Translations under genes and position numbers: made by a program | Notes under the pieces: generated by a model | What the model was told of the DNA's origin: nothing | What the model saw: only the letters and a program-made list of their open reading frames with translations | The model's database searches: none | Source: Tabrizicola flagellatus | Lineage (GTDB): Bacteria > Pseudomonadota > Alphaproteobacteria > Rhodobacterales > Rhodobacteraceae | DNA: 64,000 bases | Direction: 5' to 3' | Assembly (NCBI RefSeq): GCF_008271465.1 | Contig: NZ_VMDU01000016.1 | Coordinates: 1-64,000 of the forward strand | Shown: positions 43,577 through 52,365 of the stretch, in pieces | How the letters are laid out: each line of letters opens with the position of its first letter | Position numbering within the stretch: the stretch's first letter is position 1

Positions 43577-44845
43577 TCAGCCGAGCCTGCGCCGCACCGT
43601 TCCCGGGCGCGCCGGCAGGTCCAGCCGGGCATCGTTGCGCTGGCGTTCGGCCACCAGACGGCCCTTCGAGATCACCGCCAGCCGGTCGGGCCGCAGGCGC
43701 AGTGCCTCGGTCGGGGTGCCGGCGTCGAGCACGACGAGGCTTGCCAGGCAGCCGGGGCGCAGGCCGTAGTCCGAAAGCCCCATGATCTGCGCGTTGGTCT
43801 CGGTCACCATGGTGAAACAGCGTGCCATTTCCGCCGGATGCGTCATCTGCGCGACATGCAGGCCCATGAAGGCCACGTCCAGCATGTCCGCCGTGCCAAG
43901 CGAATACCAGGGGTCCAGCACGCAGTCCTGTCCCCAGCCGACGGGGATGCCCAGGGCCTGCATCTCCTTCACCCGTGTCAGGCCACGCCGCTTGGGATAG
44001 GTGTCGTGGCGGCCTTGCAGGGTGATGTTGATGAGCGGGTTCGGGATCGCGGTCATGCCCGACTCGGCGATCAGCGGCAGAAGTTTGGAGACATAGTAGT
44101 TGTCCATCGAATGCATCGAGGTCAGGTGGCTGCCCGCCGCCCGCCCGCCGAGGCCATGCCGCGTCACCTCGCGCGCCATTGTTTCCACATGGCGGGACAT
44201 CGGATCGTCGGTCTCGTCGCAATGCACGTCCCACATCAGGCCGCGCTCGGCGGCGATGCGGGCGAGGTCGCGCAGGCTTTCCGCGCCTTCCTCCATCGTG
44301 CGTTCGAAATGGGGGATGCCGCCGACCACGTCCACGCCCATGTCCAGCGCGCGCAGGACGTTCTGCCGGCCCGTGGGCGTGCGGTAAAGCCCGTCCTGCG
44401 GGAAGGCCACCAGTTGCAGGTCGAGGTAGGGGGCTACCCGCCGCTTGACCTCCAGCATCGCCTCGACCCCGCGCAGGTGGTCGGGCGTGGTATCGACATG
44501 GGTGCGGATCGCCAGAAGGCCCATGCTGACCGCCCAGTCGCAATAGGTCAGCGCGCGGGCGACCATCTCCTCCACCGTGGCGATCTCGCGCAACTCCCCC
44601 CAGAGCGCGATGCCCTCCAGCAGCGTGCCCGAGGCGTTCACCCGGGGCAGGCCGTAGCTCAGCGTCGCGTCCATGTGGAAATGCGGGTCCACAAAGGGCG
44701 GCGAGACGAGGTCTCCGGTCGCGTCGATCACCCGGCCTGCCTCGGCCGGGAGGCGTCCCACGGCGGCGATCCGGTCGCCGGTGATCCCGATATCGGCCAC
44801 CGTCCCGTCGGGGAGCGTCCCGCCCTTGACCAGGATGTCGAACAT
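43577..44845 (-). CDS. Cytosine deaminase-like amidohydrolase
   Basis: 422-residue metal-dependent hydrolase of the cytosine deaminase/CodA group. Metal ligands are seen in DPHFHMDA (His55, His57), HCDETDD and GWGQDCVLDPW (the aspartate ligand region), in the usual order. It lies 1-2 bases downstream of a BMP-type ABC transporter operon in the same direction, so it probably acts on the imported nucleobase, nucleoside or a related cyclic amide. Isocytosine or creatinine-like substrates cannot be ruled out. Confidence 0.85.
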   Translation of the reverse strand: MFDILVKGGTLPDGTVADIGITGDRIAAVGRLPAEAGRVIDATGDLVSPPFVDPHFHMDATLSYGLPRVNASGTLLEGIALWGELREIATVEEMVARALTYCDWAVSMGLLAIRTHVDTTPDHLRGVEAMLEVKRRVAPYLDLQLVAFPQDGLYRTPTGRQNVLRALDMGVDVVGGIPHFERTMEEGAESLRDLARIAAERGLMWDVHCDETDDPMSRHVETMAREVTRHGLGGRAAGSHLTSMHSMDNYYVSKLLPLIAESGMTAIPNPLINITLQGRHDTYPKRRGLTRVKEMQALGIPVGWGQDCVLDPWYSLGTADMLDVAFMGLHVAQMTHPAEMARCFTMVTETNAQIMGLSDYGLRPGCLASLVVLDAGTPTEALRLRPDRLAVISKGRLVAERQRNDARLDLPARPGTVRRRLG

Positions 44846-44846
44846 C

Positions 44847-45791
44847 TCAGCGTTCCCCCTTGTTGTAGGGCACCATCAGCGCCGCCGGCACCTCGGCCCG
44901 TCGCGACATCAGGATAAGCGCCAGGATCGACAGTATGAAGGGCAGGGCGAGGAACAGCTGATAGGGCAGCACCGCGCCCAGCGAGGTCTGTTGCAGCCGG
45001 ATCTGCAGGGCATCGAAGGCGGCAAAGAGGATCGCGCCCAGGACCGCCTTGCCGGGTTTCCAGGCCCCGAACACGACCAGCGCAATGCAGATCCAGCCGC
45101 GGCCATTGACCATCTCGAAGAAGAAGGACGAAAAGGCCGACAGCGTCAGGAACGCGCCCCCCACCGCCATCAGCCCGGACCCGACGATCACCGCCCCCAT
45201 CCGCAGCCCGGTGGCCGACAGTCCCTGCGCCTCGACCGCCGCCGGGTTCTCGCCCACTGCGCGCACCGCCAGCCCAAGCGGCGTGCGATACAGTGTGAAG
45301 GCCACCAGTCCAGCCACCGCGAAGGCGGCCCAGGTCAGCGCCGTCTGCGACAGGGCGGTGCCGATCCAGGGCAGGTCGGACAGGCCGGGGATCGACAGCG
45401 GCTGGAAGGGCTGGATCTTCGGCGGGCTGGTGACTTCGGGCAGCATCAGCCGGTAGGCGAAGGAGGCGGACGCCGTGGCCAACAGCGTTACCCCCAGCCC
45501 GACGACATGCTGCGACAGGCCGAAGGGCACGGTCAGGGTGGAGTGCAGAAGCCCGAACAGCATCCCCGCCGCCATCGCCACCGCGACCCCGCCCCAGAGC
45601 GGCATCCCCTGATAGACCGCCATCCAGCCGGTGAAGGCGCCGATGACCATGATCCCCTCGATGCCAAGGTTCAGCACGCCCGCGCGTTCGCAGATGAGTT
45701 CCCCCATCGTCGCCAGGATCAGCGGCGAGGCGATGCGGATGACGGCGGCCCAGAAGCTGGCCGAGATCAGGATATCGACGATCTCGCTCAT
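44847..45791 (-). CDS. ABC transporter permease (nucleoside type, NupQ-like)
   Basis: 314-residue BPD_transp_2 permease with about 9 hydrophobic segments. The family signature GELICERAGVLNLGIEGIMV is near the N-terminus and NGRGWICIALVVFGAWKPG near the C-terminus. It overlaps the second permease gene (ATGA) and lies just upstream of the deaminase-like gene. Confidence 0.9.
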   Translation of the reverse strand: MSEIVDILISASFWAAVIRIASPLILATMGELICERAGVLNLGIEGIMVIGAFTGWMAVYQGMPLWGGVAVAMAAGMLFGLLHSTLTVPFGLSQHVVGLGVTLLATASASFAYRLMLPEVTSPPKIQPFQPLSIPGLSDLPWIGTALSQTALTWAAFAVAGLVAFTLYRTPLGLAVRAVGENPAAVEAQGLSATGLRMGAVIVGSGLMAVGGAFLTLSAFSSFFFEMVNGRGWICIALVVFGAWKPGKAVLGAILFAAFDALQIRLQQTSLGAVLPYQLFLALPFILSILALILMSRRAEVPAALMVPYNKGER

Positions 45792-46831
45792 CCCCGCACC
45801 ACCCGGACCCTGGTCAGAAGGATCGCCAGCACCATGAACAGAAGCGCCGTGGCCAGCAGCATGTCGGCGATATAGGTCGGCACGCCCGCCGCGCGGCTCA
45901 TCGCGTCGGAGCCGACGAAGATCCCCGCCACGAAGATCGCCGTCAGGATCACGCCCAGGGGATGCAAGAGCGCCAGCATGGCGACGATGATGCCCGTATA
46001 GCCGAACCCGGGCGACAGGTCCGACGACAGATGCCCCTTAAGCCCCGCCACCTCGGACCAGCCGGCGAGCGCGGCGAGGCCGCCGGACAGAAGCGCGGTC
46101 TTCACCAGCACCGTGTTGACCGGCATGCCCGCAAAGCGCGCGGCCTCGGGGTTCTGCCCCACAGCGCGGATCTCGAAGCCGAGCGTCGTGCGGGTCTGGA
46201 TCACCCAGACCACGACTGCCGCGATGATCGCCAGCGCGAAGCCCCAGTGCAGCCGCAATCCATCGACGATGCGGGGCAGGCGGGCCTCGGGGATCAGGGC
46301 CGGGGATTTCGGCCAGCCCATGCCCATCGGGTCCTTCAGCGGACCTTCCAGAAGGTAGCTGACGAACAGGAGCATGATGAAGTTGAGAAGCAGCGTGGTG
46401 ACCACCTCATCCACCCCCAGCCGCGTCTTGAGCAGCACCGGCCCCAGCAGCAGCGCCGCCCCCGCCAGCATCGCCGCCAGCGCCGACACGGGCAGGACCA
46501 GCGGGCTACCCAGAGCCCCGGTGCCCAGAAGGACCGCGACGATCGCCCCCGCATAAAGCTGCGCCTCGGCGCCGATGTTCCACAGCTTGGCCCGGAAGGC
46601 GACGGCGACGGCAAGGCCGGTGAAGATCAGGGGCGTCGCGCGGTTCAGCGTCTCGAGGATCGCGAGCTTCGACCCCAGCGCGCCCTTGGCGATCTGGCCG
46701 AGGACTGCGAGGGGGTTCGCCCCGGCGATCAGCGCAAGCGCCATGGCGACGCCCAGCGTGGCGACCAGCGCGAGCGCCGGTAGCCCGAGGCGCCGCGCGG
46801 CCGAGGGGTTGGGAATGGGTTCAAGCCGCAT
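45788..46831 (-). CDS. ABC transporter permease (nucleoside type, NupP-like)
   Basis: 347-residue BPD_transp_2 permease. ALIFTGLAVAVAFRAKLWNI-like N-terminal half (here PLIFTGLAVAVAFRAKLWNI, A-loop region), EIRAVGQNPEAARFAGM in the cytoplasmic coupling loop, and about 10 membrane segments. It overlaps the ATPase gene by 11 bases and the other permease by 4. The two permeases would form the heterodimeric channel. Confidence 0.9.
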   Translation of the reverse strand: MRLEPIPNPSAARRLGLPALALVATLGVAMALALIAGANPLAVLGQIAKGALGSKLAILETLNRATPLIFTGLAVAVAFRAKLWNIGAEAQLYAGAIVAVLLGTGALGSPLVLPVSALAAMLAGAALLLGPVLLKTRLGVDEVVTTLLLNFIMLLFVSYLLEGPLKDPMGMGWPKSPALIPEARLPRIVDGLRLHWGFALAIIAAVVVWVIQTRTTLGFEIRAVGQNPEAARFAGMPVNTVLVKTALLSGGLAALAGWSEVAGLKGHLSSDLSPGFGYTGIIVAMLALLHPLGVILTAIFVAGIFVGSDAMSRAAGVPTYIADMLLATALLFMVLAILLTRVRVVRG

Positions 46832-48356
46832 CCGTGTCCCCGAACTTCTGCCCGGCCATCCACAGACCGAGGTCCGCCGCCGTCATCGTCCCGCGCGCAA
46901 AACCGGGCGACAGGCGACCTTGAGACATCACATGAATGACATCCGACAAGGCCATGATTTCATCCAGGTCTTCGGAAATCAGCAGGACCGCCGCCCCCCG
47001 GTCGCGCGCGGCGATCAGCTGGCCCTGCACATAGGCGATCGCGCCCACGTCCAGCCCCCGCACCGGCTGGTTCGCCAGGATGATGTCCGGCCCCGGCGCC
47101 ATCGCCCGGCCCAGGATCAGCTTCTGCATGTTCCCGCCCGACAGGAGACGGATGCGCGTCGATGGCCCCGGGCAGCGCACATCGTAGTCCTTGATGATCC
47201 CTTCCGCGAAGGCCCGTGCCGCGCGCCAGTCCATCCAGGCGCGCCGGGAAAAGCGGCTGCGATAGGCTTCCAGCACCGCGTTCTCGGTCAGGTCGAAATC
47301 GGCGATCGAGCCCTGGTGGTGCCGGTCCTCGGGGATCCGCGCCACGCCGCGCGCCAGGGCTTCGCCCGGGCTCCAGACCTTCGGCTCCTGCCCATGCAGC
47401 GACAGCTGCCCCGCCGCAGGCACGGCCAGCCCGCCGACGATCTCGGCCAGCGCCGCTTGCCCGTTGCCCGACACCCCGGCAAGCCCGGTGATCTGCCCCG
47501 CCCGCAGTTCCAGCGTCACCGCCTTCAGCCCCGGCGCTGCCCCGCGGTCGGGGGTCGAGACCCCCTCCAGCCGCATCAGCACCGGTCCCGGCGCCCGCGC
47601 CTCGGCGCGCGGCAGGGACAACTCTCCCCCCACCATCAGCGCCGCGAGTGCCGCCTTGTCGGTGGCATGGGTATCGACCTCGCCCACCACGCGGCCGTGC
47701 CGCAAGACCACGCAGCGGTCGGCGATGGCCATGACTTCGTGCAGCTTGTGGCTGATGAAGATGACCGACAGCCCCAGCGCCGTGGCCTTGCGCAAGGTGG
47801 CGAAAAGCGCGTCCGATTCCTGCGGTGTCAGCACGGCGGTCGGTTCGTCCAGGATCAGGATGCGCGCGTCGCGGTACAGCGCCTTCAGGATCTCGACCCG
47901 CTGGCGTTCGCCGACCGACAGGCGGCCGACCTTGGCGTCGGGGTGGACGGCCAGCCCGAAATCGCGCGACAGGCGTTCCACCTTCGCCCGCGCGCCGCCG
48001 TGCGATCGCGACCAGAGGCTTTCGGTGCCAAGCGTGATGTTCTCCAGCACGGTCAGGTTGCCGGCCAGCGTGAAGTGCTGGTGCACCATCCCCACCCCCG
48101 CCGCCAGCGCCGCGCGCGGGGTGCCGGGCGGCAGCGGCTGGCCGAAGACCTCCACCGTCCCCTCGTCGGCCACATAGTGCCCGAAGAGGATGTTCATCAG
48201 CGTGGTCTTGCCGGCGCCGTTTTCCCCAAGCAGGGCCACGACTTCGCCGCGCCGCAGGGTCAGGCTGACCGCATCGTTCGCGGTCAGCGCGCCGAAGCGC
48301 TTGGTGATGCGGTCGAGGCGGAGGACGACCTCCGCCTCCGCTGGTCCGGTGGTCAC
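46821..48356 (-). CDS. ABC transporter ATPase, double nucleotide-binding domain (NupO-like)
   Basis: 511 residues with two ABC domains, as in sugar/nucleoside importers. The first is complete: Walker A GENGAGKTT, signature LSVGERQRVEILKAL, Walker B LILDEPTAVL. The second has the degenerate GVSGNGQAALAE loop and LSGGNMQKLILGRAM, normal for this class. It starts with GTG at 48356, overlapping the binding-protein stop (GTGA). Confidence 0.92.
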   Translation of the reverse strand: MTTGPAEAEVVLRLDRITKRFGALTANDAVSLTLRRGEVVALLGENGAGKTTLMNILFGHYVADEGTVEVFGQPLPPGTPRAALAAGVGMVHQHFTLAGNLTVLENITLGTESLWSRSHGGARAKVERLSRDFGLAVHPDAKVGRLSVGERQRVEILKALYRDARILILDEPTAVLTPQESDALFATLRKATALGLSVIFISHKLHEVMAIADRCVVLRHGRVVGEVDTHATDKAALAALMVGGELSLPRAEARAPGPVLMRLEGVSTPDRGAAPGLKAVTLELRAGQITGLAGVSGNGQAALAEIVGGLAVPAAGQLSLHGQEPKVWSPGEALARGVARIPEDRHHQGSIADFDLTENAVLEAYRSRFSRRAWMDWRAARAFAEGIIKDYDVRCPGPSTRIRLLSGGNMQKLILGRAMAPGPDIILANQPVRGLDVGAIAYVQGQLIAARDRGAAVLLISEDLDEIMALSDVIHVMSQGRLSPGFARGTMTAADLGLWMAGQKFGDTDAA

Positions 48357-49366
48357 GACGACTTCGGCTCGGTGTCGTCGATGGTCACGGTGAAGCTGCC
48401 GTCCCTGATCGCGGCCTCCTTCTCGGCCACCAGCGCCATGACCTCGGCCGGAACCTTGCCCTCGAAGGTGCCGAGCGGCGCCAGAGAGCAGCCGCCCGCC
48501 TTCATGTAGGAATAGACGCCGTAGTTGTCGGCCTTGAAGGTGCCCGCCTGCACTGCGGCCACGGCGGCGTTCAGCGTCGGTTCGAAGTGCCACAGCGCCG
48601 AGGTGACGACGGTTTCGGGATAGTCGCCTTGCGTGTCGATCACGTTGCCGATGGCCAGCACGCCCCGTTCCTTGGCCGCGTCCGACACGCCGAAGCGTTC
48701 GGCATACATCAGGTCCGCGCCGCCATCGATCATCGCGAAGGCGGTTTCCTTGGCCTTGGGCGGATCGAACCAGGACCCGATGAACGAAACCTGGAACTTC
48801 GTGTCCGGCTTCACCTCGCGCACGCCCGCCATGAAGGCATTCATCAGCCGGTTGACCTCGGGGATCGGGAAGCCGCCGACCATGCCGATGTTGCCCTTGG
48901 TCATGCCACCCGCGACGATGCCCGATAGGTAAGCCGCGTCCTGGATGTAGTTGTCGAAGACCGCGAGGTTCGGGTTCGCGGCCTCGTCCGGCATGAAGGA
49001 GGACCCCAGCAGGAATGCCACATCCGGGTATTCCGCGCAGACCTCGCGCGCCTCGGCCTCGGCGCCGAAGATCTCGCCCACGATCAGCTTGACGCCGGCC
49101 TCGCAGTATTCGCGCATGACGCGGGGATAGTCGGTGTTCGCCACGTTCTCGGTGTAGGTATAGTCCACCGTCCCGGCGGCCTTCAGCGCCTCGGCCGCGA
49201 TGTGGATGCGGCTGACCCATTGCTGTTCGACCGGCACCGTGTAGATGCCCGCCATCCTGATCGGCTCTTGCGCAAGGGCCATGCGCGGCAGATTCGCCGC
49301 GACCGAGGCCGCCGCCCCGCCCAGAAGCAGACCGCGACGCGAGACCGTGAAGCTTGCTGTGGTCAT
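48353..49366 (-). CDS. BMP-family substrate-binding protein
   Basis: 337-residue periplasmic binding protein of the Med/BMP family, which binds nucleosides or related bases. A twin-arginine-like signal (SRRGLLLGGAAASVAANLP) suggests Tat export; the mature part has AGIYTVPVEQQWVSRIH and GNIGMVGGFPIPEVNRLMNA. It heads an operon with the ATPase, two permeases and the deaminase-like gene. Two palindromes lie 30-62 bases upstream of its start, fitting repression by the divergent GntR protein. Confidence 0.92.
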   Translation of the reverse strand: MTTASFTVSRRGLLLGGAAASVAANLPRMALAQEPIRMAGIYTVPVEQQWVSRIHIAAEALKAAGTVDYTYTENVANTDYPRVMREYCEAGVKLIVGEIFGAEAEAREVCAEYPDVAFLLGSSFMPDEAANPNLAVFDNYIQDAAYLSGIVAGGMTKGNIGMVGGFPIPEVNRLMNAFMAGVREVKPDTKFQVSFIGSWFDPPKAKETAFAMIDGGADLMYAERFGVSDAAKERGVLAIGNVIDTQGDYPETVVTSALWHFEPTLNAAVAAVQAGTFKADNYGVYSYMKAGGCSLAPLGTFEGKVPAEVMALVAEKEAAIRDGSFTVTIDDTEPKSS

Positions 49367-49395
49367 GTGAGTGCCTATCCCTGTTGCTGGTTTTC

Positions 49396-49428
49396 GGTAA
49401 TTTTTACCAAAAGGTAAAACTCTTTACC
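49396..49428. promoter_or_regulatory. Paired palindromes, probable GntR operator
   Basis: GGTAA-TTT-TTACC (49396-49408) and GGTAAA-ACTC-TTTACC (49413-49428), four bases apart, in the AT-rich gap between the BMP gene and the gntR gene. Both half-sites read GGTAA(A). FCD-type GntR proteins bind palindromes with GGT/ACC-like ends, so these are good candidate sites. Confidence 0.65.
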
Positions 49429-49628
49429 GATTCGTTACAAGCTTCAGTTTGGCCGGACAGGTCTTGCGGGCAAGCGCCAGACCGAAGGCTTGCGGATTGG
49501 TGAAAGGCAAGGCGTTTCAGGCCGTTGTCGGCTGTTTTTCAAGCGTCTTGTGAAACCGGAAGCCATCAATCGTAGGGAATCGACCTGGCCTGCGCCTCGT
49601 GGCAGGGTCGGGAGCAGGAGGCGACGCG

Positions 49629-50294
49629 ATGACCATTCCCTTTGCCGGCCCGCAGATCCCCGCCCTGGTCCAGCGCATCCTCGAGCGGATCGACCTTGGC
49701 CAGCTGAACCCCGGCGATCTTCTGGACGAGGCCGAACTGGCCGAAGCGCACCGGGTGTCCCGCACCCCCGTGCGCGAGGCGATCCTCTATCTCGAGGCGC
49801 TGGGCCTGGTGCGCCGCCTGCCGCGCAAGGGGGCGATGATCTTCCGCCCGACGCTGGAAGAATTCCTCGCCATCCTCGAGGTCCATGCCAAGCTGGAAGG
49901 CCAGGCGGCGGGGCTGGCCGCGCGGCGGCTGTCGCGGCAGGGGGCCGAGGATCTGGAGGCTGCCGTCCGCGCCTGCGAGGCCAAGGCGGAGGCCAGCCCC
50001 GACAGCGACCCGGACGGCTACTACCAGCTGAACCTGCGCTTCCATGCCTGTGTCGCCACGGCCTCGGGCAACGGCGTGCTGCTGGAAAGCCTCAAGACCA
50101 ATGCGCGGCGGCTGCTGGCCTATTACCGGGCGCGGTATCGTTTCGCCGGCGCGATCCCGGCCTCGGCGGCCGACCATCGCCGGATCGCCCAGGCGATCTT
50201 CGACCGCGACGCCGCCGGGGCCGAAGCGCTGATGCAGGCCCATGTCCAGTTCGACCAGGTGACCGCGATGGACTTGCTCGCGGCGCTATCGTAA
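49629..50294 (+). CDS. GntR-family regulator (FCD type)
   Basis: 221 residues: N-terminal winged helix (DEAELAEAHRVSRTPVREAI, about 32-51) and C-terminal FCD ligand domain (about 75-215) with the metal-site pattern LNLRFHACV and SAADHRRIAQAI. Divergent from the BMP transporter operon and convergent, with a 9-base overlap, with the glutamine amidotransferase gene. It probably controls the transporter through the palindromes at 49396-49428; the P450 cluster is another possible target. Confidence 0.88.
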   Translation: MTIPFAGPQIPALVQRILERIDLGQLNPGDLLDEAELAEAHRVSRTPVREAILYLEALGLVRRLPRKGAMIFRPTLEEFLAILEVHAKLEGQAAGLAARRLSRQGAEDLEAAVRACEAKAEASPDSDPDGYYQLNLRFHACVATASGNGVLLESLKTNARRLLAYYRARYRFAGAIPASAADHRRIAQAIFDRDAAGAEALMQAHVQFDQVTAMDLLAALS

Positions 50295-51032
50295 GGCCTG
50301 CCCAAGATTTTTCGTCGAAAGATCCTGGGCTTGCGTCTGCTCCATGAAGCGGGCGATCCATTCGGCAAAGCGGGGGCCCTCGGTGCCCCGCGGCAGCGAG
50401 GCGCGCGCGTCCCGGCCGACCGGCTCGGGAAGTTTCGGGGCGAATTCCTCGACCAGGGCTGCCAGGAACTCCGGCCTCATTTCCGGGTGATACTGGGTGG
50501 CAAAAACCCGGTCGCCGATGCGGTAGCAGGCCGCGGGGCAACCGGGCGCACGGCCGATGACCTCGGCGCCCGGCGGCAGCACTGTCACCTGCTCGCCATG
50601 CGCGGCTGCGAGGCGGAAGCGGTCCACCGGGTCCATCCAGGGGGCGGGGGCGATGACCTCGGTCTCGGCGATTCCAAGCACGAAGGGGCCGGGATTCGGC
50701 CCCACGGTCCCGCCGAGGGCCTTGGCAATGGCCTGGTGCCCGAAGCAGGCCCCGGCCATGGGCTTGCCCGCGGCAAAGGCATCACGGATCAGCTTCAGAA
50801 GCCGGTCGATCCAGGCCTCGTCATCATGGACCGATGAGGGGCTTCCGCCGATCAGGAAGCCGTCAAAGCCCTGAATATCTGCGGGAAACGCACCCTTCGG
50901 CAGGTCGAAGGCCCTCACCGTCCAGCCTGGCCGGACCGCGTGGATCAGGCTGCGGAACTTCTCGACATCGCGCGGATGGCGGGCCGCGAAGGCGCTGTCG
51001 TCGGTGTTCGTGGCCAGCACCGCGATATGCAT
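50286..51032 (-). CDS. Class I glutamine amidotransferase-like hydrolase
   Basis: 248-residue GATase fold. The nucleophile is Cys in GACFGHQ, and the His-Glu pair lies in TQYHPEM. With no synthase domain or partner, it likely hydrolyses a gamma-glutamyl amide. It is divergent from the P450/GS-like/ferredoxin genes with only 61 bases between. In aniline degradation a similar GATase (TdnT-type) works opposite a GS-like enzyme (TdnQ-type), so it may release the amine from its glutamyl adduct. Substrate not determined. Confidence 0.85.
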   Translation of the reverse strand: MHIAVLATNTDDSAFAARHPRDVEKFRSLIHAVRPGWTVRAFDLPKGAFPADIQGFDGFLIGGSPSSVHDDEAWIDRLLKLIRDAFAAGKPMAGACFGHQAIAKALGGTVGPNPGPFVLGIAETEVIAPAPWMDPVDRFRLAAAHGEQVTVLPPGAEVIGRAPGCPAACYRIGDRVFATQYHPEMRPEFLAALVEEFAPKLPEPVGRDARASLPRGTEGPRFAEWIARFMEQTQAQDLSTKNLGQALR

Positions 51033-51093
51033 GAGATTTCCCTTTACATATTTAACATGCGTATCATTATGCAAAAGCAGGGGAGGGGCAAGC
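51033..51093. promoter_or_regulatory. Divergent promoter region, amidotransferase / P450
   Basis: A 61-base AT-rich gap in otherwise GC-rich DNA must hold both promoters. It contains TTTACATATTTAACATG and ATCATTATGC, and ends with GGGGAGGGG, a strong ribosome binding site for the P450 gene. No clean palindrome like the GGTAA sites was seen. Confidence 0.5.
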
Positions 51094-52350
51094 ATGACGA
51101 TCTGGGTGCCGAAGGATGACGGCTATGCCGACCTGACCAGCCACGACACCTTCGTGCAGGGCGCGCCGCACAACACTTTCGCGCGCCTGCGCCGCGAGGA
51201 CCCGATGCACTGGACCGACTACGCCCAGGGGCAGGGCTTCTGGTCGGTCACCCGGCACGAGGACATCCTGCGCCTGAACGGCCAGCCCGACCTCTTGTCC
51301 TCGGCCCGCGGCATCCGGATGGAGGACCAGAGCTACGAGGAATACCTCGCGCGCCGCACCTTTCAGGAAACCGACCCGCCCGAACACATGCTGACCCGGG
51401 TGAAGGTGGCGAAGGCCTTCTCCAAGCCGGTGATCGCCGGGTTCGAGCAGGCAATCCGCGACCTCTGCACGACGATCCTCGATGCCGCGCTGGAGAAGGG
51501 CACGTTCGACGCCACGAAGGAGATCGCCCGCGAACTGCCCATGCGCATGCTGGGCCGCATCGTCGGCCTGCCGGACGGGGACCTGCCATGGCTGGTGGAA
51601 AAGGGCGATGCGCTGATCGCCAACACCGATCCCGATTTCACCAGCCATGTGCTGGACAAGCTGACGACCGACGAATTCCGCATGATGCCGTTCAACTCTC
51701 CGGCGGGGGCGGAGCTTTACGCCTATGCGCGCGACCTGATGGCGCGGAAGGAGGCCGCGGGGGACACCTCGGGCGTGCTGCACATGATCCTGCAACCGGG
51801 TCACGACGGGTCGGTGATGCCCGAGCACGAGTTCCGCAATTTCTTCTGCCTGATCGTGGCGGCGGGCAACGATACCACGCGCTATTCCATCGCCGCCGGC
51901 ATCCAGGCTCTGGCGCATCAGCCCGAGCTTCTGCCCTTGATCCGGTCGGGCGCCGTGGACGAGACCATGGCCGACGAGATCATCCGCTGGGCCAGCCCCA
52001 CCGCCTATTTTCGCCGCACTGCCACCCGCGATTTCGAGATGCACGGAAAGCAGGTCCGGGCGGGTGACAAGGTGCTCTACTGGTTCGCTTCCGCCAACCG
52101 CGACGAGACGGTGTTCGACCAGCCCTTCCGCGTCGATCTCGCGCGCAGCCCAAACAAGCACCTCGCCTTCGGCCAGGGGGGGCCGCATCTGTGCCTGGGG
52201 ATGTGGCTGGCGCGGCTGGAGGTGCGCGTGCTGTTCCAGGAACTGGCGAGGCGCATCAAGTCCGTCGAGCCGGCCGGAGAGCAGAAGTTCCTGCGCTCGA
52301 ATTTCGTGGCCGGACTGAAAAGTCTGCCGGTGCGCGTGACGCTGCACTGA
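51094..52350 (+). CDS. Cytochrome P450
   Basis: 418-residue soluble P450 monooxygenase. I-helix AGNDTTR (about 257-263), the ExxR pair in DEIIRWA, and the haem loop AFGQGGPHLCLG with ligand Cys367. It heads a unit with a GS-like ligase (15 bases on) and a 2Fe-2S ferredoxin (9 bases further), the latter its likely electron donor. No ferredoxin reductase gene is present. N-dealkylation or hydroxylation of an amine is inferred from the neighbours. Confidence 0.93.
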   Translation: MTIWVPKDDGYADLTSHDTFVQGAPHNTFARLRREDPMHWTDYAQGQGFWSVTRHEDILRLNGQPDLLSSARGIRMEDQSYEEYLARRTFQETDPPEHMLTRVKVAKAFSKPVIAGFEQAIRDLCTTILDAALEKGTFDATKEIARELPMRMLGRIVGLPDGDLPWLVEKGDALIANTDPDFTSHVLDKLTTDEFRMMPFNSPAGAELYAYARDLMARKEAAGDTSGVLHMILQPGHDGSVMPEHEFRNFFCLIVAAGNDTTRYSIAAGIQALAHQPELLPLIRSGAVDETMADEIIRWASPTAYFRRTATRDFEMHGKQVRAGDKVLYWFASANRDETVFDQPFRVDLARSPNKHLAFGQGGPHLCLGMWLARLEVRVLFQELARRIKSVEPAGEQKFLRSNFVAGLKSLPVRVTLH

Positions 52351-52365
52351 CCAAGGGGGGATGAC

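Noticed and set aside
43432-43785. Plus-strand ATG with AGGAG upstream of the kinase gene
   Set aside because: The frame soon runs antisense through the amidohydrolase C-terminus and gives low-complexity sequence.
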